Part shown: one piece after another, positions 43,739-55,071 of the stretch
Layout: each line of letters opens with the position of its first letter
Numbering within the stretch: the stretch's first letter is position 1
DNA from: Isochrysis galbana
Taxonomy: Eukaryota > Haptophyta > Isochrysidales > Isochrysidaceae
NCBI GenBank assembly: GCA_018136815.1
Contig: CM030936.1
Location: forward strand, 6,322,005-6,386,004
DNA: 64,000 nucleotides
Direction: 5' to 3'
Position numbers and translations under genes: made by a program
Notes under the pieces: model-generated
Told to the model about the DNA's origin: nothing
Seen by the model: the letters and a program-made list of their open reading frames with translations, nothing else
Databases searched by the model: none

Positions 43739-46714
43739 TCAATTTAAGTCGCCCAGCGAGTACGTGTTGGTCTTACTCTGCGACTCGACGGCGATGATAG
43801 CTGAGCCCATGGTTATAACGACAGCGCCGCCGACCGTCCACAGCCCAGGTACGTCTTCCACACCGATGATCACTCCTTCAAGCGTCGAGACGAAAGGACC
43901 GAGAAGCATAGCCGCTGAGACCATCAATGCTGGTACGTACTTCATCACGGCGACGCATGCAAGGTAACCGGCGACGTCAACAACAAGTGTGCCAGTGAGC
44001 TGCAAAGGTAGTCGGTCCGGAGATGGGGTAAGCCAACCGAGAAAGCCAACACACGGATCCATCGACAACGTGGGCGGCAGTGGGTCGAAGATGAAGGCTG
44101 CGCAGCCCGATATGGTCCCATATATCATCAGGATGGCGAAGAGAAAGGTGACTGGCTCGAGCGCATGCCTGAGATTCTCCGCAGAGATTAAGAAAATGCC
44201 TGCCCCTACGCCGGAGCTGAGTGCGAGGGCATCTCCGAACGGAGTCGCCGGATGGCCAGGTCCATCCTCCTGAGGTGTCTCGTTGAAGCAGAGTGTAGCG
44301 CCGAAGCAGCCAATGAGAACGGCACCAATAGTTCTCCCAGAAACGGGCGGTCCCTTGAGGAAGAGCCACGCGCCAACCTCACCTAATACCAGCCACAATG
44401 ATGACATCGACTCGAAAGTGGCTGCGTGAGCTATCGACGTGCGCACCAGCGCGCTTTGGAAGGCCCCAAGGTTGACGCTCATCGCCACTCCGGCGGCCAC
44501 GAGCTCGACCATTTGCGAGCGCGAGAGGCGAGTGAGCGCGAGTAGCGAGCGGCCACGATTCTGGTGGAGCTGTATCGCGAGAAGCGTGAGAGAGGTGGCC
44601 ATCGCACGCCACGAACCTCGAAGCAGGTCGCCCGGTGGTGGGTGGAAGCGGGTGTCCGTCATAAGGTTGGTGAGGGCGCCCGCAAACGACGAGCACACGA
44701 GCGCCATCGCCAGGAGCACCCAGCCGATGATGGGCACCGACTGCTCGACGGCGATGGCATAAGAAGACGCGACGGCAGCCGTGGCCTCCACGTCCCCCTC
44801 TACGGCGGGAGCGACCTCTTCAATTGCGACTAGACGCACTCCCGTCACCGCAGAGGGCAGTTGCCAGAAACCACCGCTTCCAGACTTGGTGACGGAAGCG
44901 GTGAGGGGATCATAGGGGGACTCTGGCACCGCGAGCAAAGGGGCTTGTCCCTCAGAATTCACCAGGTACGCGAGCGAATCGACCATTTGCTCGCCGCTGC
45001 GATTCTGGCGATCGAGCTTGAAGGTTGAGTGTGGCAGCTCGATGGAGAGCGCAGCGTCGCCATCCGATCCGTCCATCTGACGATATGACGCTGCTAGGGA
45101 AGCCACTACAGTCTCAGATGCGTCTGTAACCTCCGGATCCGCGCTGGAGACTGTTGTTGAGGCATGACCATACGGCTCCAGCGTCTCGGGGGTGCTCTGT
45201 TTTGAGAGCAAAGGAGCGGCCAATTGCTCGAACTTGGATACACCGGGCTTGTCCTGTGCGGGCGCCGGCTCGGCGCCGCCTTGAGCCGGAGACTGTAGCG
45301 GGCTTTGACCCGGGCTGTGGATTAGGCTCTGCGGCGACCGGCAATCGTGAGGTTCGTAACCAGCGGTGGGGGTTGCTGGCAGGAGAGAAAAGGTGTGGAT
45401 GGGCCTACCAATGCTCGTGCTGTCTTGCATCATCCGGAGCGAGGGGACGGCAGCCGAAAGAGCGAGGACGAGCCGCTCCTTACTCGCCTGCGCTCCGGGC
45501 GGTAGCGATCGTGGCATGCCGGCTGCTAACCGGCCGGCGCGCACGCGATCACGTGCGGCGCGCATCGCCGAGAGGGGGTGGGACGAGAAGGAGTCAGCAC
45601 GTGCGATTCGGACTTGCCATGGGAAGTGCGCCGACAAGACGCGCTCGTCATGACCCTCCCCGTCAATCACAGCATCGATTGCCACTTGAAGTTGGTCAGC
45701 CGTCTCAATGGCGAACCAGTCTCGTCCGCCCGTTGTCAATGCTGCCAGTTCCCCCCGGGCCGCAAGGGTGTCCATCGCCTGTGCCAGGGTGAAGTAGGCG
45801 CGCGCCGACCTTTGCGCTTCGAGTGCATCAAAGACCTCGGGCGCGCACGCATACAGCCCTGCTTCGATGCCGTGAACGGGCGCGCCAATGTTTCGTCCGA
45901 TGCGGCTTACCACTAGGGGCTCGGGGTCGGGCTCCTGCTCGGGAGTCTCAGCGCAAAAGAATGCGGCCACCTCATCTCCGATCTCAGTGGAGGGCTGATT
46001 CGGGGGCGCCCCGTCGCGCAAGCGCACACGCACGGCGGTCAACGGCAGCATATTAGTCCGCTCTTGTACTCCAGTCTCGATGAGAGTCACGGCAGAGTAG
46101 CACGTAGCATAAATGCTTCTGTCAACGGGCGCCTTTCGGAGCAATGAGACGAGTTTCGGATCGAAGATATGGTCGCAGGTGCACAGCAAGAACGGCTCGG
46201 AGCCCAGCGCGTCGCGCGCCGCCAACAGCGAGCATGCGAAGCCGCCGGTGTAGCTCTCGCCGAGGTCAACGTACTCAATGGCCAATCGAGCAACCTTTGG
46301 CTCCGCCGCGAGCTCGGCTCTCACGAGGCCACCTCCAGCACCGAGCACGATCACGATTCGCGTGACTCCTCCGAGCGCCAGCTGCTTCACCACATGGCGG
46401 ATAATCGCTTCTCCTCCCAGCTTAGTGAGGAGCTTTGGCTGCCTCTGCCGGTCCAGCGCGCTCGGACGCGCGGCGACCGACAGCAGCGCGGTGCGCAGCG
46501 GGCCGCCTTCAGGCTCAGGAGCTGCCTCCGTATCCGCCTCGAAGAGAATCTCGCTCTGAGCGCTCGCGAGTGCTCCGTCTGCTCTTCTTCCTGCGGACTG
46601 GCAGCGCGCTCCGTCTGCGAGGTCGGTGATTGAAACGCGTACAAGACGTGCGAGCGCAGCCAGGTCGATCGCTGTCGCTACCGACGCGCCACCAAGAAGA
46701 CCTGAACCAGACAT
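43739..46714 (-). CDS. fusion of a nucleotidyltransferase-like domain and an EamA/DMT-type transporter
   Basis: Single-exon frame. I start at MSGSGLLGG (46714; 991 residues), because the first ATG, 37 codons upstream at 46825, overlaps a TATA-like stretch. Residues ~70-350 resemble a sugar-phosphate or alcohol-phosphate nucleotidyltransferase: PKLLTKLGGEAIIRHVVKQL (substrate-side helix), LLCTCDHIFDP (metal-binding Asp), RDWFAIETADQL near its end. The Gly-rich nucleotide loop (usually GxGxR) is replaced by SVAARPSALDRQRQ, so activity is doubtful. A Ser/Pro-rich linker of about 300 residues leads to roughly ten hydrophobic helices (~660-991) in two EamA-like halves (GWVLLAMALVCSSFAGALTN, AGVAMSVNLGAFQSALV, GAVLIGCFGATLCFNE, GTLVVDVAGYLACVAVMKY). 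Bacterial lic loci pair a choline transporter of this superfamily with a cytidylyltransferase, so a substrate-activating transporter is an attractive but unproven reading. GA-rich sequence lies upstream on the coding strand. Confidence 0.72.
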   Translation of the reverse strand: MSGSGLLGGASVATAIDLAALARLVRVSITDLADGARCQSAGRRADGALASAQSEILFEADTEAAPEPEGGPLRTALLSVAARPSALDRQRQPKLLTKLGGEAIIRHVVKQLALGGVTRIVIVLGAGGGLVRAELAAEPKVARLAIEYVDLGESYTGGFACSLLAARDALGSEPFLLCTCDHIFDPKLVSLLRKAPVDRSIYATCYSAVTLIETGVQERTNMLPLTAVRVRLRDGAPPNQPSTEIGDEVAAFFCAETPEQEPDPEPLVVSRIGRNIGAPVHGIEAGLYACAPEVFDALEAQRSARAYFTLAQAMDTLAARGELAALTTGGRDWFAIETADQLQVAIDAVIDGEGHDERVLSAHFPWQVRIARADSFSSHPLSAMRAARDRVRAGRLAAGMPRSLPPGAQASKERLVLALSAAVPSLRMMQDSTSIGRPIHTFSLLPATPTAGYEPHDCRSPQSLIHSPGQSPLQSPAQGGAEPAPAQDKPGVSKFEQLAAPLLSKQSTPETLEPYGHASTTVSSADPEVTDASETVVASLAASYRQMDGSDGDAALSIELPHSTFKLDRQNRSGEQMVDSLAYLVNSEGQAPLLAVPESPYDPLTASVTKSGSGGFWQLPSAVTGVRLVAIEEVAPAVEGDVEATAAVASSYAIAVEQSVPIIGWVLLAMALVCSSFAGALTNLMTDTRFHPPPGDLLRGSWRAMATSLTLLAIQLHQNRGRSLLALTRLSRSQMVELVAAGVAMSVNLGAFQSALVRTSIAHAATFESMSSLWLVLGEVGAWLFLKGPPVSGRTIGAVLIGCFGATLCFNETPQEDGPGHPATPFGDALALSSGVGAGIFLISAENLRHALEPVTFLFAILMIYGTISGCAAFIFDPLPPTLSMDPCVGFLGWLTPSPDRLPLQLTGTLVVDVAGYLACVAVMKYVPALMVSAAMLLGPFVSTLEGVIIGVEDVPGLWTVGGAVVITMGSAIIAVESQSKTNTYSLGDLN

Positions 46715-46954
46715 GAGCCTCAGCCTGACCGACCCCCTTCTGCTCACTCCGGCGAGCCGACGGTGTGGCCTGCAGCACCGGGAGTCGTGCAACGAGAAAG
46801 AAAGGCCCAATACCGTATATAACATTCGTCTGTAAAAGAGAGAGAGGGAGTGGGAAGAACGAACGAACGAACGAACGGATCTCGTTCTTCTTCTTCCTAG
46901 GGAACTCGTGCCGAATCACGTCCTCCCCCACCCGTCTCTCTCGCTGTCTACATA

Positions 46955-47515
<561 letters not shown>

Positions 47516-47716
47516 AATACTACTTCATTCATGGCTTTACTCCCACGAAAATCTTCTCTCCTTATCACAAAAAAATAACTTTTACACCCATGCCACTCCT
47601 CCTACTAGTATACTAGTATATCCTAATCCTACGAGAGTAAAGGCATGGGCTTCTTGGATCAGCCCCATTTCTATTGTACTAGAAAATCTAAAAATCTTAC
47701 CCTTTGGTTTCTAGAA

Positions 47717-47975
47717 GAGGCGAGAAGCGCTCAATCACCATCACCCATAGCATAGAAGAGCGTTCAATCACCATCAGCCTACACGTGGCACGTGGAACGC
47801 GTTCAATCGCCATCACCCCCACAGCATGGAAAAGCCTTATTCAATTTGACTTCGATCACCATCAGCCTACACGTGGAACGCATTCAATCGCCATCACCCC
47901 CACAGCATGGAAAAGCCTTCAATCACCACCAGCCTACACATGGAAAAGCGTTCAATCGCCATCACCTCCCGGAAG
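47717..47975. repeat. minisatellite, 35-40 bp unit, about seven diverged copies
   Basis: Core GCGTTCAATCGCCATCACC alternates with GATCACCATCAGCCTACACG, each followed by 'CATGGAAAAGC' or 'ACGTGGAAC'. The units appear to form higher-order pairs of about 90 bp. Confidence 0.75.
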
Positions 47976-47979
47976 AGGC

Positions 47980-49145
47980 AGAGGAAAGAGGCTCTTTAAA
48001 GAGGGAAGGAAGATGCCAAAATAAAAATAAAGGAAGACTTCAGGAGGAGGCAACGTAGGGAGGAGACGAGGAGACGAGGAAGGCAGGACCCTTTTCTCAG
48101 GGGGGGCGGAGGCGAGGAGGGGTGGCAGGCGAACGAAGGAGGGTGGGCGGCAGGCGAGGACGGAGGGCAGTTATTTCTGAAGTTGGAAAGTTTTTGCAGT
48201 TGGGCAGTTTCTACAGTTGGACAGTTTCTCTGCAGTTGAGCAGTTCCCTGAGAGGCTGCAACCTCAGGTTTGGTTATTTTTTTAAATGCCCCGTGAAATG
48301 TATATAAAAATGAAGAACAATACCCCCCCTTCTCCCCCTTGCCCCCCCTTCTCCCCCTTCTCCCCCCCCTTCTCCCCCCCTTCTCCCCCTTGCCCCGTTG
48401 TCGCGTAGACCTCACGCTAGGTCGTCATTCTGGGTACCTCATTGACTTCTTAGACCTTCATACTAACTTTACAATCACCGGGGTGCACTTGGATGCGTGT
48501 GAAGACAACAACTCCAGATAATTGGGATGGAGGAAGGGTAGAACGTTTGGATCGACGAAGGTCACACTCTAGCACTCTAGATTGCGGCTCGAATGGTTTG
48601 AATCAAGAATCAATTCCAACTCTTACGCGACTCCTGAAAAAAAAACTTTTAATATTCTCACTCCGCGCGCGGCTATGTAGCTGACTATCGTAGCCTCGCC
48701 CATTTCCCTTCCTTTCCCTCACCTCCCGCCTTGCGGCATCTCCCCTCGTGCTCTACATAGGGGCCCAGGTTGCGGGGGGGGTTGGGTAGGGCGAGGGTGC
48801 ACCGGCGCGGAACACGGGGGGGGGGGGGGGGAAGGGGGGGAGGGGGGGGGGGGGGGAGTACGGAAGGGGGGTGTCCTTAAATTTTTTATATCCTATTCAC
48901 GGGGCATTTGTAAAAGATAAGCAATCCTGATGTTGCAGCGTTTCCCCACACCTGATGAGATTCCGCATAATACAAAAATATTCTGTAAATGTAGAGTCTA
49001 TGACGTATTATACCAAGCTTTAGTGGCTTGCTGTATGTAGCTTGCAAAAGCCCCGCAGCATTTCCGCGACAAGTGGTGAATGAAGGTTTGGGGTAGAATT
49101 AGAATTGTATAAGGTGTAGAAAATGGCAATAGGGGAGGTAAAAAA
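47980..49145. other. intergenic with G-runs and short repeats, no gene
   Basis: Holds CAGTTGGGCAGTT-type short tandem units (48190-48255), CCCCCTTCTCC units (48322-48395) and long G-runs (48821-48858). No coding exon recognised. Confidence 0.4.
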
Positions 49146-49358
49146 AAATGGAACCTCAAGTTGCACCCTCTTGAAGTTGAGCAGTTCGCTGAAGTTGAGC
49201 AGTTCCCTGCTGAAGTCCTCCCCCCCCTGCCGCCCACCCTGCTTTGCCTACCAGCCCCCACCCTCCTCGCCTGCCAGCCCGCCCGCAAGGAGGTAAGCCA
49301 GGTGAGGGGTAAGCAGGCGACAAGGGAGGCGACAAAGGAGGCGAGGGCAAAGAGGGCG
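49146..49358. repeat. left half of the dispersed repeat interrupted by the LTR element
   Basis: Matches the uninterrupted copy at 6790-7050 up to GGGCG, where the LTR element is inserted. Includes two TTGAAGTTGAGCAGTTC units near 49172-49206. The right half continues at 50532. Confidence 0.75.
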
Positions 49359-49530
49359 TATCGCCGGGAGCCCGCAGCGCGAGCCCCGGCGGCGGTGAGA
49401 GAGCGGCGCGCCGCGCCGCCATCGCGCTACGCCATGACAAGATGATTAAAAGATACCTAGGGGGCACTGCCACACAAGGCACACTAACGGTATAGAACCA
49501 CACACAAATGGCACAAGACACCCTGTGATA
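49359..49530 (-). repeat. LTR (3' copy of the minus-strand element)
   Basis: 172 bp, identical by eye to 50360-50531. Contains a short palindromic stretch GGCGCGCCGCGCC. Confidence 0.9.
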
Positions 49531-50359
49531 CCCCCTCCTAAGCGGAGTACGGATGGGATCCGAATGACGCTTACACAAATTGAACACAAATAAATGTCAA
49601 ATGTGAATGGAAAAGCAAGTTGCAGCTTGGCCAACAAAAAGGGCCGATCTTTCCCAAAGGAACGACCCCTCCCAGCAGGGGAGAAGAGAGAAGGAGAAGA
49701 GACTGCGGCGCAGCCGAGCCAGTCAGATGGACCGACCCTCCCAGTCGGGGAGGAGAGAGAAGAGATGACCATGCAGCCAAGTGGTAAGAGGGACCGCGAA
49801 CCCTCCAGCGCGGGAGCAGGCGAGTGGTCAAAGCGATGGACCCTCCCAGTGGGAGAGAGAAAGAAGACGGCGCAACCAAGCCTGTCAGATGGACCGACCC
49901 TCCCAGTTGGGGAGGAGAGAGAAGGTACGGCAGCGCAACAAACAACAAAGAAGAGGCCCAGCTGGACCCCAACTCTCCCAGACAAAAGGAAGGGGGAGAG
50001 GGGAGAGAAAGAGGAAGAGGGGCACTCACCCAGACGGGGCACTCGCCCAGCAATGAATGGATCGAGCAGCGATCAACAGGGGCAGCTCGCGCGAGCGCGC
50101 GCGAGCGAGGCGAGGCAATGCGGGCAAGGGGTGCAAACAAGCAAGGATCAATGAGATCCATCCCCTCCCGAGCAAGGGGCCCAGAGGGACCAGCTCTCCC
50201 AGAGGGGGAGAAAGAGAGGAGAGAGGAGGGCTTGCTACCATGCGTCGCCATGCAGCCATGCAGCCCAAAGCGACTGCGCGAGCGCGCGCAGCTCGCGGCG
50301 GTCCGCGAGAGTCGGCTCAGCAAGCCCAGCCCTGCCCCTCTACCTGGGTGGGAGCTCCA

Positions 50360-50531
50360 TATCGCCGGGAGCCCGCAGCGCGAGCCCCGGCGGCGGTGAG
50401 AGAGCGGCGCGCCGCGCCGCCATCGCGCTACGCCATGACAAGATGATTAAAAGATACCTAGGGGGCACTGCCACACAAGGCACACTAACGGTATAGAACC
50501 ACACACAAATGGCACAAGACACCCTGTGATA
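50360..50531 (-). repeat. LTR (5' copy of the minus-strand element)
   Basis: 172 bp, identical by eye to 49359-49530. Followed by the second target duplication and the right half of the interrupted repeat. Confidence 0.9.
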
Positions 50532-50645
50532 GGGCGAATGGGCGAATCTAGGATCCTGCGACGGTGACTAGTGACTAGCCAGCAAGGAGGGGACATAGAA
50601 ATGCAGACAACTTCTAAAACAAAAAGGTCGATCGCGGATGCGAAG
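50532..50645. repeat. right half of the dispersed repeat interrupted by the LTR element
   Basis: Continues the match to 6930-7048 after the insertion point (GGGCGAATGG, CCTGCGACGGT, AACTTCTAAAACAAAAAGG). Confidence 0.75.
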
Positions 50646-50649
50646 CCTA

Positions 50650-51350
50650 CAACCACAATCTCACACAGACTCACACCACAGCGATTCCACATTCCACAGC
50701 CCACCACACCACGTGTGTGTTTCAACATGTCAAGTGTCAAGTTGACCCAAGTAACCTCCAGGTGACAACGAAAGGTGCTAGTAGGGATGGGGATGGGGAT
50801 AATTGAACGCTTTTGGTCTTGGTGGCTGGCAGACCCCCCTTTTTTGCCACCGTGTACGTCCAATTAACTGGTTGGGGTGGTTAGGATACAACTTCAATGA
50901 TTTAGTTTATGGTTGAAAGACATAACAACAACAATAGACAGAACGCCACTTATTGCCGGCGGAGCACACCTAGGACAACCCAGAGCCGATGTCCACCGGG
51001 GCGGTTGCTTGGTGGAGAGCAGGTGGAGAGCACTAAATCTCGTGGGCAAGAAAACCAAAGTCATACGGTCGCGGGGTGAGGGCAAAGCAAAAACGAGAGG
51101 AGTGAGCAGCGGGACGAGTCCAACGCAGCTCAAATTCAGATATCATCAAGAAAGGAGAAGCTAGGAAGTTGCAGGAACGAGAAGGAAGGAATCGAAATGA
51201 CAAATGAGCATGGGCATGTCAGAGAAGTACGTCGACTGGGCATGCGGCATGGGCATGTGACATGGGCATGTGCGCCTCATGAAAGAAGTAGCCCGATGGG
51301 GCACGAAGGAGGCGGTTTGAAGATGTCTACGATGAGCAAGGTGGCGCATG
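50650..51350. other. intergenic, nothing recognised
   Basis: 51200-51300 has GCATGGGCATGTG-type short repeats. No gene. Confidence 0.4.
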
Positions 51351-51353
51351 GGC

Positions 51354-52004
51354 CTACACCGCAACCGATGCACTTTGAACGTGAAGAAGTAAAGCGCGCA
51401 TCACGACTTTGACCGGAAGAACCGCAGCGCCATGGCCTGGCACGCTCTTTGCAGGGTTAGAGCAGACCTGGCTGCAGGGCTGCGACACGGCTGGCCGCCG
51501 AATCCGCGAAGCACGGCATGGGTATGCACGAGATCGCCGAGCCTTCAACTCGGGTCGGCGCCCCGCCTTGCGCACAATGTGATCCGACTGAGACAAGTCG
51601 TCCTCCTCGTCAGGGTGTGGCGCGGTCACAGTGACAGCGGGGGCGCCATCAGTGGCGGTGAGTTCAGCGAGGGACTCCATTGCGGCGAGATCAACGGCGG
51701 AGGACACGCGTGAGATGGTGGCACTGCCGTCTTGTTCGTCATCGTATCCGTCACTGCCCATGTTGCCGTCGCGTGGGATGTCATCGCCATGTCCCTCTCC
51801 AGCACTCGAGCGGCGGCTAGAGCGTCGCTCTTCCTCTAAGCCCAGCTCTGGCTCATGCCCAGGCTGTGCGGTAAGAAATGTGGTGGTGAGGAGGAGGAGA
51901 GCAAGCGGAGTCATCCCCAACCCCACCGCAAAGGAGGCGTAGGCGAGGCACACGGCCGCTGAGGCGAGGGTGTAACGCTTGCGCTCGAGAAGAGGGGCGC
52001 TCAT
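51354..52004 (-). CDS. orphan membrane-anchored acidic protein (possibly first exon only)
   Basis: An ATG at 52004 lies directly against a CT tract, as for the recognised genes. The N-terminus carries two adjacent hydrophobic segments (YTLASAAVCLAYASFAVGLG, TPLALLLLTTTFLTA), then an acidic, Ser-rich region (RRSSAGEGHGDD, GSDGYDDEQDG, HPDEEDDLSQSD). After about residue 145 the composition turns Arg/Ser/Pro-rich (RRPELKARRSRAYP) as in translated non-coding DNA, so a splice donor near there is likely and the real C-terminus may lie in exons not found. No family recognised. Confidence 0.45.
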   Translation of the reverse strand: MSAPLLERKRYTLASAAVCLAYASFAVGLGMTPLALLLLTTTFLTAQPGHEPELGLEEERRSSRRSSAGEGHGDDIPRDGNMGSDGYDDEQDGSATISRVSSAVDLAAMESLAELTATDGAPAVTVTAPHPDEEDDLSQSDHIVRKAGRRPELKARRSRAYPCRASRIRRPAVSQPCSQVCSNPAKSVPGHGAAVLPVKVVMRALLLHVQSASVAV

Positions 52005-52465
52005 GCTCTTTCTCTCTCTCTCTCTCTTTCTCCCGCGCGCGCGCTCTCGCTCTCTCTCGCTCGCTGTCTCTCTCGCTCGCTGTCTCTCTCCTTCCCTCCG
52101 CCTCGCTCTCTCTCGCCCGTGGAGAGGTGGTTGGAGGAGCGGCCGCCGCTCAGCCCTTCCGCCCTCCCCCCTCCCCCTCCCCTTCTTCCGCCCTCTCCCC
52201 CTCCTTCCTCCTTCCTTCCTCCTTCCCCCCTTTCTCCTCTCTCCCTCCTTCCCTCCCTCACTCTCTTCTCTCTCTCCCTCCCTCCCTCTCTCTCTCTCTC
52301 TCCCTCTCTCTCCCTCCCTCTCTCTCTCTCTCTCCCGTCTCTCTCAACCCGCCTTCTCCCCTTTCCCCCTCCTCTTCCGTCTCTCTACTACTCTCTCTGT
52401 GTCTTCTTTCGCCCTCTCCTCTTTGTTCTCGCCCCTCTCCTTCCTCCTCTCTCTCACTCTCTCCT
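52005..52465. repeat. CT-rich tract upstream of the 52.0 kb ORF
   Basis: CT, CCCT and TTCC units directly adjoining the start codon. Confidence 0.95.
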
Positions 52466-52469
52466 TTAA

Positions 52470-52703
52470 CCGCTAGGTGCTCGCCCAATCCTACAGTGGG
52501 CACTTTCTCTCTCTCCATAAAGAATTAAGTAATCAGTAGTCGGGCTTTCGTTGGAATGGGAAGAAGAGAGAGAAACGGCCGAAGGAGAGTGAGGCACAGA
52601 GGCTCGTCACTTTCACATCTCCTCATCTTTACTGAGATTCTCAACGAGGGCTGCCCGGCGGTACTTCTGGCGTGGGTGTGGGAGGCGGAGGGAGGGAGGG
52701 AGG

Positions 52704-52755
<52 letters not shown>

Positions 52756-54295
52756 GGGAAGAGATGCGCATCCTCTCTCTCTCTCCTCTTTCTCTCTCCT
52801 TCCCCCTCATCGCCACCGTTGGACCCTCAAGCACGTTAGAGAAACACAGAAAGAGTGCAAGAGTGAGGAGAGGGAGAGGTGTCTTGGCAAACACTGCTGC
52901 CCCGCCCCCAGCGAGATTCCTCGAGCAACAACATCCCATGGGAACAGAAAGAAGAACCCTCTCTCGTACCCCGAGGGCGACCTTGGGAGCGAGGATTGGA
53001 TTTACTTTCGAGGGAGAGGAGACGCAGCCGCCAAGAGGAGGAACCTCCCTCCCCTCCCCGCCCTCGCTGTGAACGAAGACGTGTGAAATCGAGAAGAACG
53101 TAGAAGCCGAATCCTCTCCAAGAAACCGAATCCTTTAGAAGAGTACAAGCAACAAGCAACCGACCGAATTCTGTACAAGGCGATCATCTAGTCTCCAGGA
53201 TGGTGTGACCGGGTTCACTTTTGTTGCAGAGAACATCTGACATCTGAAGATTCATGGCGAACACCTGGAACGGACACGGTATTGGCATGTAGGGGCCGGA
53301 GTAGAAGTATTGGAGTTTATTGGCATGGCTCGGGATGCGGAGGCCGAACTGGCGGTCACCTGGTCTATAGGTGACAACCGCAGCTAGCGCGTGGTGGCCT
53401 TGGTTCCTGGGGTTGTGGTTGGGGTGCTGGGGTTGAGGGTTGAGGTTGAGGAGTCAACTAGTCAACCCCTCAAGGAGAGCGGGCTTGGGCTTAGGTGAGA
53501 TTGTGCGATTTGGGTTGGAAAATGGGGAAAAGAACGAAAGGGCTCGTACGTCGTACGAATGTGAATGTGTGGACGGCTGGGACATATAGGGATAGGCGCG
53601 GTAGCGGGAGAGGTGAGAGGTGGAGAGGTAGAGGCAGAGGGACGAGGACGAGGTTGGGTTTACGGTTACGACAACGATTGGGGTGAGAACGCGAAAAGGG
53701 AATCGGATAGGGATAGGGTAGGGCGGTAGGGCGGTCAACCAGGGGCTATTTAACCACTAGTAAGGGTAAGGGCTGGGCTGCATTTTTGCATTTTTTGACC
53801 GTGGCGCGATGCGCGATGCCCAATAAAAAAAGCCTCCAGGGGCCCGGGGGGGGGGGGGGCACCTGCCACCCGAAACTCCTCGCCACGAAATGGTGCGATT
53901 GGCCCCCCTTTTTGGGCAGGGGTTGCTTTGCTGCTGCGGGGCAAAACACCATAGCGTCCCGAATGGACTCTGATCGAGCCGCCTTCCGCGGACGACCTCT
54001 CCCATCCCATTCCATTCGGTTCTTGTTGCCGCGTGGCTTCTCCCCTTCCCTTGGATACCCGTGGCCCTCCCCCCCCCCGCCCCCCTCCGGGGAGGGGAAA
54101 GGGGATGGGGGGGGGGGCGGGCGCGCGGGGGGGGAGATTCCCGCGGGGGGGGGGCGTCTCGCTGATCCCCCGACTCGCCGAGATTCGAGCCGCCTGCTAC
54201 CCTTCTCCTTGGGTTCCCCCCACCCCCCTCTCTCTCCCTTCCCCCCTCGCCCCAACCGCCCCTGCCCCTCTCCCCGAGAGAGCCTCTCTAGTGAG
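52470..54295. other. intergenic with microsatellites and repeat debris
   Basis: Contains a (GA)n tract (52705-52748), a degenerate retroelement 3' terminus at 53236-53260 (minus strand GAATCTTCAGATGTCAGATG) and G-runs (53847-53859, 54106-54150). The GA tract could mark an undetected gene start, but no exon was recognised. Confidence 0.35.
53236..53260 (-). mobile_element. 3' terminus of a non-LTR retroelement (copy R4)
   Basis: Minus strand GAATCTTCAGATGTCAGATG: the family ending with its last 7 bases (TCAGATG) duplicated as a short tail. The rest of the element was not recognised. Confidence 0.35.
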
Positions 54296-54299
54296 GAGG

Positions 54300-54950
<651 letters not shown>

Positions 54951-55071
54951 AGCCTCGGAGGCGGGAGGGGCGGGCGGAGGGGGGTGGAGGGAGGGGAACG
55001 GCGGAGAGAGGGGACGGAGCGCGCGAGACGGGGCACGAAGGTGCGCAAGCGAAGGCGCCTCCTCCCCCCCG

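Larger units (their letters stand above)
49354..50536 (-). mobile_element. complete non-autonomous LTR retroelement (TRIM-like) with 5-bp target duplication
   Basis: Two identical 172-bp direct repeats (49359-49530, 50360-50531) enclose 829 bp. GGGCG flanks both sides (49354-49358, 50532-50536). On the minus strand, AGGAGGGGG adjoins the downstream LTR as a polypurine tract, and TGGAGCTCCCACCC begins right after the upstream LTR as a possible primer-binding site, so the element reads right to left. LTR ends are TATCAC and GCGATA, not the usual TG/CA. The interior has no gag-pol, only short repeats built on CCGACCCTCCCAGT and GGGGAGGAGAGAGA. Identical LTRs mean a recent insertion, which must have used enzymes from elsewhere. 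Confidence 0.88.
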
